A DNA stretch of 64,000 nt from Terebella lapidaria (Eukaryota; Annelida; Polychaeta; Terebellida; Terebellidae), in contig OX424568.1 in NCBI GenBank assembly GCA_949152475.1, forward strand, positions 26,573,667 through 26,637,666, read 5' to 3'. The notes beneath the pieces are model-generated. The model was given only the letters and a program-made list of their open reading frames with translations. It was not told where the DNA came from and made no database searches. Shown piece after piece: positions 12,830-23,384 of this stretch (its first letter is position 1; each line of letters opens with the position of its first letter). The position numbers and the translations under genes are program-made.

Positions 12830-15066
12830 GACTTAATATTCGAACTTAAGTTCTTAGCACTCTTCATTGCAAATTTATACTCTGGTTGGGCACTGAAATG
12901 GCCTTTTCGAGCCAAAGTGCTGTGAAACTTCATTCAGTCATTATTCTACCATTACATAACCGAAATCCACAACACCAGACCTATCAGCATGATGTGGTGT
13001 CAGTAGGGTATTTTTGAATGATGACGAGAACATATGTATGGCATACGTAGACTAGCGGGGTCTTATATGTGTATATATGCGTATTTCATACATATGTATT
13101 TCGAACTCCTTTCCTCAGTAGTACATGTACTACTATCTCCCCATCTGGCGTCCAGCTAACAGACTAAGGCTTTCTATCCGCATCGAGAGTGACACTCATG
13201 TCAGCCACTACTCGTCTGCCCTCTGTGTTGCTGACTGCACGCTCCGACACCCCAGTCCCAGGCTGTCGATAGCTAGACCCCTGGTTTCCTCAATGCACAC
13301 AAGGGGTATATTGACACGGTCTCTCAAATATAGTGTGCAACACAAATCATGTGTTTAAGATTTTGGAATGCGATTTTGACTGTTTGTCTTCTTAAGTTTC
13401 CATTTTTTTTTTTTGACAAGAAGGACACCTGATTCGATTGTAACTTATCATCATGAAGGCTTCAGACAGAACACGTGTCCTTGACAGTGTCAAAACTCAC
13501 AGCACACGTTCCTTGCTCTTTGATTAGAGCCTTGAAACCTGGGTCTATCGTTCTGCCTCCTGTATGGTGATCATTGCACCATTATATGGTGCAATTATGG
13601 TGATTGGTTGATTGACAGATTGATTGATTTACTGATGGGTCAAGGAAATCTAGGGAGATATATATAAAAAAACATATGTCAAATATCGGATCACTGCTCT
13701 ATCTTTCAGGTAACGTCTTTCAGGTAAGTGTTGAGTTACAATGTTCGTGTAGATTGTAGATCGTGTCCCCGTACCATACTCTGGAGTAGGATATAATGGT
13801 TATGTGTCTCAGTTTTGGGATATACTCCTTTGTGTCCCTGACATTGTCTCCACACAAATCATCAGCATTGAACTGACAAAATATTTTTTCAAAGACGCAA
13901 CATGCTTCCGTGTCTTAAATAGCTGACTCTGCGGACTTCTCACCGGCTTTCTGGATGAGCCTCCCTCTGTTTCTTGCAGTACTGCCCTGACCGGGGGAAC
14001 TAGGGCATCCAAATCATTCACAACTGCCGCACGATGATCAGCTGTATGTTATTTCTTGATAGCAAAGTCGCAATGGATTCAGATCCCACAATAAAAGCTG
14101 CTCGAATTATGAATACTTATTATCTCAAAATATTGCGACTATTTACTATACACTGTTGTAGCACGCACACATTGACATTGGCCAAATCTATATCATTTTA
14201 TTATTCGAGATATACCTGAGTAAACCTTGCACCATCCATGGTAAGAATCCAGAAATACAGACGTATAATAGCGAGAATCCGGAACCTGATCATCCTAGTT
14301 GGAATGCTTTCTCTGTGTGTCTGCTTCCGGTAGCAGTTTCAGCGACTGGTCACTGTAGACTAGGCCGAAGATTGTTCTTCACTACTGTTCATCACATTTG
14401 TATATTTGATTTGCTCTCAAATAGTCTTGTTCAGCCCAAATTTCCGTTAAACTTCATTCTTTCATTCATGTATTCATTTATTTATTCATGCATGCAAGCA
14501 TTCATTCATTCCTTGAATGATCTAGTCTTGTACATCTTGTACACGAATGGTGTTGAGATGTGCTCGATGGTTCATAATGAATGAATGAACGGGATTTAAC
14601 CTGAATCATGTAAAATGTTCATTTCGGTTGAATGCCGTTTAACAAAAACCGAATGGGGAAATCGGAATATATTCTTACTTTTCTTTTCCCAATCTCCACG
14701 AACTATTTGCTAAATGTGTTCGCGACTGTTTGGAAACTTGCATGGAAGTAGCAGTGAACCCAGCGCGCACAAATGTACCAGAGAGTTTTAATTAGACTCG
14801 TTACCTTCGATGGAAGTCTGGCACTGCAGGAAGTCGGCAATAATGAAGACTTCCAAAGCCACGAGCAGAGCGTGTTTTGGTGTGAATACCTGCTAATATA
14901 AATATTTGGGGAAGGGGCTTTCGTGTACATGCAGGCTGTTCATGCATTAAGGTAGTTTTGTTTTAGAGAGCAATAGAAGACTATACGTGGGCACACGTTA
15001 TATGTATACTTTTCAACTCAATCTCCTGCAAAGTAAAACACAAAATAGGCCTTTTTCTCGTACACT
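12830..15066. other. Intergenic with simple repeats
   Basis: No gene is recognised. There are TTGATTGA-type repeats at about 13,595-13,640 and ATTC/ATTT repeats at about 14,455-14,515. A short open frame (13,125-13,358, +) has no known domain. Confidence 0.4.
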
Positions 15067-15909
15067 ATGGATATCTCAGGATTATCACTCATATTTCTCT
15101 TGTTAACAAGCGCACTGGTGACCAGAAGTGACACAGTGAACACGAATGGCACAAAACCTTCACGCAATAGTGAGCTCCTTGCAAGTTTACCCTTCTGTGA
15201 AGTGAATAATGGAATTATTGTCGACCCCAGCAAATCCTGCCTGTACATCACTCACGATGAGGACAGTTTCAATCAGGATGATGTGTTCACAGATGATCAG
15301 AACCTGACCGACGTGAGAGATGGGCGGCGGGGTGGAGCGGGTGACGTCACAGGGTTGGGGAACAAAAGTGATCAGGGCGGAAGGAAGGCTAATTACTGGT
15401 TGGTTCCGCCGTTCCTGATTGGAGCACTTAGTGTCATGGTTCTCTACTTTGTCATCCATTGTTTATATCTTCATTGCTACGTGAAGCCGAGAATTAGAAG
15501 ATTGAAGTCTCGAAAACCTACCATCATTCTAAGTGATAGTGACGGGTTATCGATGTCTTCTGTGCGGGCTTTTACTCCTGTGTACTTCGGAGATAGCCCT
15601 TGTGAATCCGTTCGGGCTTATACACCTATCTTCATCGGTGACAGTCCAGCTATCGATGGAGAACCCCCGTCTATATTCGTCGAATCCAGCACTGGGGAAG
15701 CAAATCCCGCAGAAATAAATCGACGTAAAAGTTCGTTCCTGCAGCTGCCAGTAATCTTTGGCGATCAGAACGTTTCGCCAACAACCAGTGGAGGTTTGGA
15801 GACGCTCCCCTCAACTTCAGGTCGTGGAGAATCTCCCTCGGCCAGGGCCGGGTTCTACTTTGTCCCGGTGGCTCGCAGCATCAGTGACCCAAGTGGCGGG
15901 ACAACATAG
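15067..15909 (+). CDS. Putative intronless type I membrane protein
   Basis: This is a 280-residue open frame with a good start context (A at -3, G at +4). Residues 1-20 form a hydrophobic signal peptide. A 90-residue Ser/Asp-rich ectodomain follows, with two cysteines (about 44 and 58) and potential N-glycosylation sites (N-G-T, N-L-T, N-K-S). Residues about 110-137 form one strong transmembrane segment rich in L, I and V. It is followed by a basic stop-transfer K-P-R-I-R-R-L-K-S-R-K and a cytoplasmic tail of about 130 residues. The tail holds a tandem motif S-V-R-A-[FY]-T-P-[VI]-[YF]-[FI]-G-D-S-P occurring twice, then a looser P-V-I-F-G-D. I recognise no family. The layout suggests a cell-surface receptor or adaptor whose tail repeats could bind a partner. 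No intron or nearby poly(A) signal is obvious. It could also be the single exon of a larger gene. Confidence 0.6.
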   Translation: MDISGLSLIFLLLTSALVTRSDTVNTNGTKPSRNSELLASLPFCEVNNGIIVDPSKSCLYITHDEDSFNQDDVFTDDQNLTDVRDGRRGGAGDVTGLGNKSDQGGRKANYWLVPPFLIGALSVMVLYFVIHCLYLHCYVKPRIRRLKSRKPTIILSDSDGLSMSSVRAFTPVYFGDSPCESVRAYTPIFIGDSPAIDGEPPSIFVESSTGEANPAEINRRKSSFLQLPVIFGDQNVSPTTSGGLETLPSTSGRGESPSARAGFYFVPVARSISDPSGGTT

Positions 15910-16285
15910 TGTGTAATCTATACTGCTACCATGTATCGGTTAGCAAGTATAGCACAGTTTGTTCAAAATGGATTGATCTAATTCTGGTTATCTTTCTACC
16001 ATACCACACTATTCGCTATCACTGCAAACTTTGGCCAAGCCTATCACACGGATCAGGCTCCCGACATGCATGCGACGCCATGTAAAAATATCGATGGGGG
16101 ATTCCGCTACGACAGGGAATATTTGCCAGCTTACAGTGCCACGGTGTGTTTTTCTTGATATAATGAACATATATGTTTCCTTGTTTCTCTAATTCACGTT
16201 ATACATCGTCTATTTGTTGTAATAGTGTGATTGAATGTATCGGTGTGACGATGAAGACCTTTACACTAATTACGGTCTTGTAGTT
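15910..16285. other. Nothing recognised (3' flank of membrane-protein gene)
   Basis: This is plain AT-rich sequence that presumably contains the 3' untranslated region of the preceding gene. I see no clear AATAAA close to the stop codon. Confidence 0.3.
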
Positions 16286-16355
16286 TTCATATTATGGACA
16301 CCTTCTTGAGCCCAAAGTGCCGCTAAGCTTTATTTCTTCTTCATATTATGGACAC
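16286..16355 (+). mobile_element. 38-bp LINE 3'-tail insertion with TSD
   Basis: The insert (16,302-16,339) begins CTTCTTGAGCCC and ends in TTTATTTCTTC, matching the last part of the window's LINE family. It is flanked by the perfect 16-bp direct repeat TTCATATTATGGACAC (16,286-16,301 and 16,340-16,355). Only the extreme 3' end of the LINE was copied. Confidence 0.85.
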
Positions 16356-16430
16356 GACTGTATGCGTCATTGTCCCTGCCCATAGTAGAGAACGGTGCGT
16401 TGTTGTGGACGTAGAGCAAGTCTGCAGTAG

Positions 16431-17084
16431 CTGAGCAAATAAGTAAATACTATATTGAATACATGTATTTCAAACTATCGAGCTACAGTACCTTGTACAA
16501 ATTGTCAATTAATCTATATTAATGGTAATAAATAAATAATACCTGCATTATACTGTTGCGAAACCCAACGTTTTTGGTGATATCCATAACAGATATTTGG
16601 AAACATGCTGGACCGTAATGTCAATTACAGCTATTTCTTATTTTTAGACGATGGAATTTCATTCCAGTGATATATTCTTACCAACAGTCCGTGCTTGAGT
16701 AGCCGCTGAAGCGCAGAAGTTTCAAAATCAACAATGAAATTGTCGTACTCGGCGTAAGCATGTCTGTTGTTATAGCCACACAATTCAACACGTAGTCGGT
16801 ATATCTTGCCTGGGACAGACGTGATCTGATGCATTGACTTATTCCCAGTGTGTATGGGAAGTTACCTGCCCAGAATTCTCCTGTAATGTTTCCGAAACCG
16901 TTCCTGTATGACACATCACTTCGTGTGAAATTTTGGCTGCCGTTTCTTGTTTCCAGGTGTTTCTCTTGCGGGGATTTTGGTGATCAGCTGTATCACCCGT
17001 GTATAATCCTGCCAGATATATGGTAATCAAAAGTGGGTTATATTAAGTATCTAATCATGGAATAGTACATGCCCAAAATTCTCT
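16431..17084. repeat. 654-bp tandem duplication, copy 1
   Basis: This segment is followed immediately by a copy (17,085-17,738) of the same length with only a few substitutions, in a head-to-tail arrangement. It carries the fibrinogen-like pseudo-exon. Confidence 0.9.
16682..16960 (-). pseudogene. Fibrinogen-related domain exon, broken (copy 1)
   Basis: On the minus strand one frame reads R-N-G-S-x-N-F then Y-R-N-G-F-G-N-I-T-G-E-F-W-A-G-N. This is the signature of fibrinogen-related domains (secreted lectins and ficolin/FREP-like proteins). The domain continues in a second frame (Y-R-L-R-V-E-L-C-G-Y then Y-A-E-Y-D-N-F-I-V) and returns to the first frame for F-S-G-Y-S. At least two frameshifts are therefore needed. 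The segment ends at a consensus donor (GTAAGA). The N-terminal part of the domain and the Ca-binding C-terminus are missing, so this is an exon relic. Confidence 0.7.
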
Positions 17085-17738
17085 CTGAGCAAATAAGTAA
17101 ATACTATATTGAATACATGTATTTCAAACTATCGAGCTACAGTACCTTGTACAAATTGTCAATTAATCTATATTAATGGTAATAAATAAATAATACCTGC
17201 ATTATACTGTTGCGAAACCCAACGTTTTTGGTGATATCCATAACAGATATTTGGAAACATGCTGGACCGTAATGTCAATTACAGCTATTTCTTATTTTTA
17301 GACGATGGAATTTCATTCCAGTGATATATTCTTACCAACAGTCCGTGCTTGAGTAGCCGCTGAAGCGCAGAAGTTTCAAAATCAACAATGAAATTGTCGT
17401 ACTCGGCGTAAGCATGTCTGTTGTTATAGCCACACAATTCAACACGTAGTCGGTATATCTTGCCTGGGACAGACGTGATCTGATGCACTGACTTATTCCC
17501 AGTGTGTATGGGAAGTTACCTGCCCAGAATTCTCCTGTAATGTTTCCGAAACCGTTCCTGTATGACACATCATTTCGTGTGAAATTTTGGCTGCCGTTTC
17601 TTGTTTCCAGGTGTTTCTCTTGCGGGGATTTTGGTGATCAGCTGTATCACCCGTGTATAATCCTGCCAGATATATGGTAATCAAAAGTGGGTTATATTAA
17701 GTATCTAATCATGGAATAGTACATGCCCAAAATTCTCT
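17085..17738. repeat. 654-bp tandem duplication, copy 2
   Basis: It is near-identical to 16,431-17,084. The differences visible are single bases, for example GTG to ATG within the open frame near 17,570. Confidence 0.9.
17336..17614 (-). pseudogene. Fibrinogen-related domain exon, broken (copy 2)
   Basis: The domain pieces, frame breaks and terminal splice donor are the same as in copy 1. The shared frameshifts show the exon was already dead before the 654-bp duplication. Confidence 0.7.
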
Positions 17739-17969
17739 CTTGATGCTTCCAAAAACCATTCCTGTATGAAGCGTAATTCATTGTGAAATTTTGGGTACTG
17801 TCTATTCTGTATCTACATATATGCACGTATACAAAACAGTACAAGTGCTAGCCGTTGATACTTAAAATCGAAATTCAGTGGCATAGCCAGGATACCTTAA
17901 CAGAGGGAACCCTGACTCTTCAATAAATTCAAATATAATAGAAAATAGCTGAAGTTCAATGAAACTTCA

Positions 17970-17984
17970 CCCCCCCCCCCCCCG

Positions 17985-18017
<33 letters not shown>
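17970..18017. repeat. Poly-C and (CA)n microsatellite
   Basis: A run of C is followed, after a single G, by about 17 CA dinucleotides. Confidence 0.95.
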
Positions 18018-18020
<3 letters not shown>

Positions 18021-18204
18021 GCCAATCTCCTAATCTTGCCTTTCAATTCTTGTTGGACACCGAGGGTGAAGCTCCTGGAAAATATTCGCCGAAAACATCC
18101 GATCATGGCTGACCCCAAGGCGAGAAGGATGATGATACATTAGGAAAGTAGCCTCCCAAGATTTACATGCATTTCGAAGTGCCCAATTTAGTCATCTGTT
18201 TCGT

Positions 18205-18312
18205 TCTAAGAACTTGCTGTTCTATCAATCTTGACACTACTTTTATATCCTCGTTTGACACAGAAATGGCCTTCTTGAGCCCAAAATGCCCGTTAAACTT
18301 TATTTCTTCTCC
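18205..18312 (+). mobile_element. LINE 3'-end fragment
   Basis: It matches the last ~105 bp of the LINE family, from the AGAACTTG block to TTTATTTCTTC, with several substitutions. No clear target duplication is seen. Confidence 0.65.
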
Positions 18313-18664
18313 TTCGTTCTGATGTGCAGTGACCACTATCCACCTGTAATAGTGGTAATATAGATCCAATTCGATTTGAATCCCGTCGATATGAAATGCT
18401 AGCACTTCCGGTTTTGATGTTAGCACTTGCAGCACTAGCTCATCCAACAATACGAAAATCTGGAATGTAATGTTTAAAGAAAAAAATAGTATCAAATATA
18501 CTATCCAGGACGGAAGACGTGACGCTACAAATGAATTTGGACGATATCGAGGGTACACATACGCAATGACAAAGTCAGAAAATGACTATTTCGCTCTTGA
18601 GGTATCGCACGGAGTCCTCCGCTCTATCGAAGTATTTTTCAGGCAAGTCCACTACTTTTGTATT

Positions 18665-18722
18665 CTCATTTGGCACTGAAATGGCCTTCTCGAGCACAAA
18701 GTGTCGCTAAGCTTTATTCTTG
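18665..18722 (+). mobile_element. LINE 3'-tail fragment
   Basis: It contains the GGCACT...AGTG hairpin region and a decayed TTCTTG tail. Target duplication is not clear. Confidence 0.6.
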
Positions 18723-18843
18723 CTTCCACTGGCCTAGACACATGAATGTTAGAAATTATTGAATACTATGTAACATGATTTGTGTCAATCGGTAACACAT
18801 GTGATTCAGAGAATGTCCATCAATGCTTTCTTCAGGTTCTTTG

Positions 18844-18937
18844 TCGAGGTCCTTATACCTCGCTTGGCACTGGAATGGCCTTCTTGAACCCAAAGTGCCA
18901 TTAAACTTTATTCCTTCTTCTTCGAAGTCCTTATACC
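18844..18937 (+). mobile_element. 62-bp LINE 3'-tail insertion with TSD
   Basis: The insert is 18,860-18,921. It is flanked by TCGAGGTCCTTATACC and TCGAAGTCCTTATACC (one mismatch). The complete GGCACT/AGTGCC hairpin and a TTCTTC tail are present. Confidence 0.85.
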
Positions 18938-18952
18938 ATGCGAATGCTCGTC

Positions 18953-19036
18953 CTAGTAGAATCAGTCCTTGAATGGCCTTTTCGAACCCAAGGTGCCGTT
19001 ATACTTTATTTCTTCTTCTTCTTCTAGTAGAATCAG
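18953..19036 (+). mobile_element. 58-bp LINE 3'-tail insertion with TSD
   Basis: The insert is 18,966-19,023 between perfect 13-bp repeats CTAGTAGAATCAG. It lies only 16 bp beyond the target duplication of the preceding insertion. Confidence 0.85.
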
Positions 19037-20124
19037 GGAAATAACTCCACATAGCTCGTTTTCAGCAAAACTATTGTATGTCGCGAAAGCCTCTACCCAA
19101 TCGAGAAATAGTTGAACGTCTTCTCTAACGTTTCCAGAGAAATGAATGTCCTTGGGAAGTGGTCGGGGATGAGTCAGTTATGCCATAGGCTGATTTGATC
19201 ATGGTTGTTCACTCGAGAGTCGTCCGACGCCATTGGGGCGAGGTTAGGGTCACGTCTGGACGGACAGTATGTCCCGTGTTGAGACGTACTTCATTAATCC
19301 CTGAATACATGTGTCAGTCACTACCTGATTTCCGTTCTAATAAGCTGGGCAATGGCGCCATTTACATTCATCGGAATGTTCTTTACTGGTCGCTGTCTTC
19401 GGGAGGGAGCAATGGGAAATGGCCAACTTTCTCTATATCAAATTTTAGGCACTGAGCTGTCGTCATTTTCTGGACTGCTGGACTTGACGTCGTCCATGTA
19501 TCTGATAGATGGTTGTGTTAGAATAATGTCAAACAGGCCTCGAATTGAGTGCATTGAATCTCTGTACTAAGAGTTTGTTGGTGATTTCCCTCTGTTGTGC
19601 TGCTGTCTATATCCTGACTTTCCAATATTTGTTACCATAACTATAATTAGTGTTCACTTTTCTCATCTGGCTGCGGCTGGGCAACAGTCCTGACAGGCAA
19701 TGCAATATTTATTCTTTATGGTGACAGTAACTAGTTAGTTATGTACAGTGCAGACAGTCTCTTCGCTTGTTGGCTTTCCGTCCTGTCGTGTCTCAATTGG
19801 ATTATCCTTATTTGATTATCCTTATTGTGAACGACCTAGTGCCCTAAATGCTTTAGCAAGATTGTTTCCATCACATGATCACTTATTTATAACAAATAGG
19901 CACACTTATCGGCACATTAACCCAGCGAGAACACCAGATAGATTTTATATGAAAAAACTCCACGATATTACACCTTCTTACATACTGTGTGACAATAAGA
20001 TTTCTATCAATGCAATAGTAAATATGTATAACATAATAATAAGAAAGATATATCATACATAGCTGTTTGCTCATAATGGGCATCGTTTATATGCCTCAAA
20101 TACAAATACATGCCAAATTGATTT
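19037..20124. other. No gene recognised
   Basis: Short open frames on the plus strand (19,195-19,570 and 19,748-20,062) overlap one another in different frames and have no domain. The second has residues loosely like the C-terminal tail of reverse-transcriptase elements, but too few to call. Confidence 0.3.
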
Positions 20125-20212
20125 TCGTTGAATACCTTGTTTGGCACTGAAATGGCCTTCTTGAGCCCAAAGTGCCGTTAAACTTTATTTCTTCTTCTTC
20201 TCGTTGAATATC
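20125..20212 (+). mobile_element. 64-bp LINE 3'-tail insertion with TSD
   Basis: The insert is 20,137-20,200. It is flanked by TCGTTGAATACC and TCGTTGAATATC. The tail is intact: hairpin, TTTATTTC and three TTC repeats. Confidence 0.85.
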
Positions 20213-20235
20213 ATAGTAGTAGCAAGAGCAGATCA

Positions 20236-20330
20236 TTTGTAAAAAAGGTGACATATACCACTGAAAATGTCACAAATTGTACTCGTTCCCAAGAGGCATA
20301 TCAATCGTTTTTTTTTTTTTTGTTAATTTA
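20236..20330 (-). repeat. Conserved 3' flank of MDQ-family copy A
   Basis: The block GACATATACCACTGAAAA...CGTTCCCAAGAGGCATATC plus a T run recurs at about 29,190-29,265, 33,630-33,715 and, inverted, 50,730-50,790. Each time it lies just beyond the last coding exon of the MDQ family. It is probably 3' untranslated or downstream sequence of that gene. Confidence 0.6.
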
Positions 20331-20353
20331 TTCATTTATTAAATTATTTAAAT

Positions 20354-21738
20354 TCATTGATTAAATTCAATCGTGGCTTCCGTCGTGGCTTCTGTATCTT
20401 CTATTCTGAAAGGGTAAAAACTAGTGTAATAATTTCTCAGACTCACAAAACACCGGTTTTGTTTATGTCATTATTAGTTTTTAAACTCACGTAATGGGGT
20501 TTTCCGAGGACACAGCCTCCCATTCTATCATGTCGTTCCTGTGAAAATTGGGTACATATGATGTAGTCACACTCCCCAGTATATCTTGAATCCACAGTGT
20601 TAATTTTGAGGGGTACACGAAATGGTAAATGTGACGGATACTTACATTTCCTCGCCCTCTTGTGTGGGTGACTCCGGGGAGGTATCACATCTATAAAAGG
20701 AACGGATACATGGTAAAACGTATTTATACAGAGAGATCATGATTCATTACACAGATCAAAGTTATACTTACACAGAGGAGGCAAAAAGCCTCCTTCACTG
20801 TGGTGATACTGGATGCACTAACGATCGTTAGTGCATCCCGCAATGGCCGACAGTAAACACGATCACTTTGGTTTTTAACCATATTCTATCAAATGACAGG
20901 TTCATTTGTGATGAATGGACACTCTGAAGGTAGCTTAGTTTATTGGTCAAAGACATGCATAGTTATTTCAAGCAGATCACGCTTCTTTGTTTAGATATGT
21001 TGAGGAAAAGAATTAGCGATAAGATTCACCAACGACAAAGGTGAGATTCCCTAACGATATAGGCCTAATACGTGTATACTGTAATAGGCCCATATCATAC
21101 ACCTTTGTGAATTCGTTATTTATGCGACATAAATTGGCGAATGTCACCTTAAAAAATAGGAAATATGTACTAGAAATCTGTACACATCAATGCATGTCAA
21201 TTGGTACTTTATTTCACGTTTAACATTTAAATAACGTAGATTTGAATTGATAAAGAAAGGGTCGTTAGGGAATCTTCACATGTTCGTTAGGGAATCTTCG
21301 ATTTTTCAAAAACAATCGTTAGGGAATCTTTCGGCTTTTTTTCAGACGAGTTTTTCATGCTCAAACCATAATAAATCGCCATGTATTTGCAACGAACGGT
21401 TGTTTCGTGCGCATAAGAATCAGCAGATGCATGTGTGTATCGATCACAATCGTAATTATCGGGAAAGTGAAGAAAATTCAAACGAACCGCGAGTGGGTTC
21501 GCCATTGCGGGATGCACTAACGATCGTTAGTGCATCCAGTCTCACCACAGTGCTCCTTGGTGTGATGGGCATAATATGCCCAAACACACCCTCCTTCATG
21601 GGGGCCTGAGGGGTCGGTGGGAGGGGACTACATGGGGAAAAAAACGTTAGAATTATGTATCACGAATAATATGCAAAGTTTCGTGGGGAATATAGATGTT
21701 ATACTCACGACAGTCCCTCATCCCCCTCATCCGATGAT
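20354..21738 (-). pseudogene. MDQ-family copy A (exons 2-6, exon 3 interrupted)
   Basis: Minus-strand exons are bounded by good splice sites: exon 2 21,709-21,738 (30 nt), exon 3 20,772-21,627 split by the 757-bp insertion at 20,796-21,552, exon 4 20,646-20,690 (45 nt), exon 5 20,491-20,538 (48 nt), exon 6 20,354-20,405 ending in TGA. Exons 2, 4, 5 and 6 translate in one consistent frame with all junctions in phase 2: exon 2 S-S-D-E-G-D-E-G-L-S, exon 4 C-D-T-S-P-E-S-P-T-Q, exon 5 I-E-W-E, then an acidic tail I-E-D-T-E-A-T-T. The first exon is missing: the copy ends at 22,418, just before the exon 1 donor, where copy B begins. The insertion in exon 3 should kill it. Function is unknown. Confidence 0.65.
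20796..21552. mobile_element. 757-bp non-autonomous DNA transposon with palindromic TIRs
   Basis: The terminal inverted repeats are about 52 bp, starting CACTGTGGTGA(T/G)ACT. Each contains a perfect 28-bp palindrome (20,811-20,838 and 21,510-21,537; half-site GGATGCACTAACGA). It is flanked by the 6-bp direct repeat CTCCTT (20,790-20,795 and 21,553-21,558). Comparison with the uninterrupted exon 3 of copy B confirms the insertion point. Inside are repeats of TCGTTAGGGAATCTT (three direct copies at 21,260-21,330) and an inverted one near 21,047. There is no transposase frame. The CACTGTG terminus resembles Transib/RAG heptamers and also CACTA/Chapaev ends, but the 6-bp duplication does not settle the superfamily. 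Confidence 0.85.
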
Positions 21739-22056
21739 CTGAAAGATGTGAAATATTGGTGCATAAGACTGAAATACCATCCAAACAGAATACGTATAAT
21801 TAGGTTGATAATTAGGTTAGCGCTTTATTTCCACGTTCTGAATACGTGTTGTTTTCCCGCCAAAATTTGGATGAAATAAAGTGGTGGATTTAACGACGCG
21901 CTGTAGAGATTTGGGAATATATCGAATATTCTGATACGCTATATAGCGATATTGTTTGTACGTCACATGCGTCGGGTAGAATCGGGGAAAAAAATTAACG
22001 CATGGCATTGTATGCCTGGAGGAGTAGGAGATTACGTCATAAAAACATTGTTATTA

Positions 22057-22347
22057 TTGCCGTGTGGTGCAATACATGATGTTTTCAATGATATTAATAT
22101 TTATAAAATCCTCATTTTCCTTCGGGAGATTGGGGTATATTATTATTTTTAGGCAAAAATTCTAGTCAGTCTGAGTCTTCCCCGCTAACCTTGTAAGCTT
22201 TTACTGTTCACTACAAATTTTTAATTGTAGAGCTTGCGGTTTTATCATTCTTGATACTACTTTTATATCCTTGTTTGGCACTGAAATGGCCTTCTTGAGC
22301 CCAAAGTGCCGTTAAGCTTTATTTCTTCTTCTTCTTGCCGTGTGGTG
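22057..22347 (+). mobile_element. 265-bp LINE 3'-end insertion with TSD
   Basis: The insert is 22,070-22,334 between perfect 13-bp repeats TTGCCGTGTGGTG. It starts in the last codons of the LINE ORF and runs through the whole 3' untranslated region to the (TTC)n tail. It lies in intron 1 of MDQ copy A. Confidence 0.9.
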
Positions 22348-22490
22348 AACGAGACTTCCCAGCCCTATAAGCGCTCATATTTCCCCATAAATCCTCAGTA
22401 AAAATATAAGCGAAGAAAAATTCTACTAATAATTTCTCAGACTCACAAAACACCGGTTTTGTTTAGGTCATTATTAGTTTTTAAACTCAC

Positions 22491-23384
22491 GTAATGGGGT
22501 TTTCCGAGGACCCAGCCTCCCATTCTATCATGTCGTTCCTGTGAAAATTGGGTACATATGATGTAGTCACACTCCCCAGTATATCTTGAATCCATACTGT
22601 TAATTTTGAGGGGTACACGAAATGGTAAATATGAGGATACTTACATTTCCTCTTGTGTGGGTGACTCCGGGGAGGTATCACATCTATAAAAGGAACGGAT
22701 ACATGGTAAAACGTATTTATACAGAGAGATCATGATTCATTACACAGATCAAAGTTATACTTACACAGAGGAGGCAAAGAGCCTCCGTGGTGTGATGGGC
22801 ATAATATTCCCAAACACACCCTCCTTCATGGGGGCCTGAGGGGTCGGTGGGAGGGGACTACATGGGGAAAAAAACGTTAGAATTATGTATCACGAATAAT
22901 ATGCAAAGTTTCTAGGGACTATAGATGTTATACTCACGACAGTCCCTCATCCCCCTCATCCGATGATCCGAAAGATGTGAAATATTGCTGCATAAGACTA
23001 TCTAAACTACCATCCAAACAGAATACGTATAATTAGGTTGATAATTAGGTTGGCGCGGGAGGGAGAGATAAAAAGTATTTCGCTTTATTTCCCCGTTCTG
23101 AATACGTGATGTTCTCCCGCCAAAATTTGGATGAAATAAAGTGGTGGATTTAACGACGCGCTACAGAGATTTGGGAATATATCGAATTTTCTAATACGCT
23201 ATATAGCGATATTGTTTGTGCGTCGGGTGAAAGCGGGAAAAAAAATTACCGCATAGGGATTACGTAATAAAAACGTGTGGTGAACGAGACTTCCCAGCCC
23301 TAAAAGCGCTCATATTTCCCCATAAATCCTCAGTAAAAATATAAGCGAAGAAAAATTCTACTTACTTCTGACTTTTTGGTCCAT
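22491..23384 (-). pseudogene. MDQ-family copy B (exons 1-5)
   Basis: Exon 1 23,366-23,384 (ATG, 19 nt), exon 2 22,938-22,967 (30 nt), exon 3 22,765-22,857 (93 nt), exon 4 22,645-22,683 (39 nt), exon 5 22,491-22,538 (48 nt). Exons 2-5 are open in the family frame: S-S-D-E-G-D-E-G-L-S, then P-L-P-P-T-P, M-P-I-T-P-R-R-L-F-A-S-S, S-P-E-S-P-T-Q-E-E-M and I-E-W-E-A-G-S-S-E-N-P-I. Two defects are visible. The exon 2 acceptor is CGG instead of CAG, and exon 1 leaves one nucleotide where the family needs two. The copy has no exon 6 of its own; it abuts copy A. It is either a pseudogene or the front of a fused B-A gene. Confidence 0.6.

Noticed and set aside
13595..13640. Possible hairpin terminator or origin at TTGATTGA repeats
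   Set aside because: It is a simple-sequence repeat with no supporting context.
20443..20688. 81-codon minus frame reading through exons 4-5 of copy A without splicing
   Set aside because: It crosses two canonical introns and is in a different frame from the one conserved between copies.
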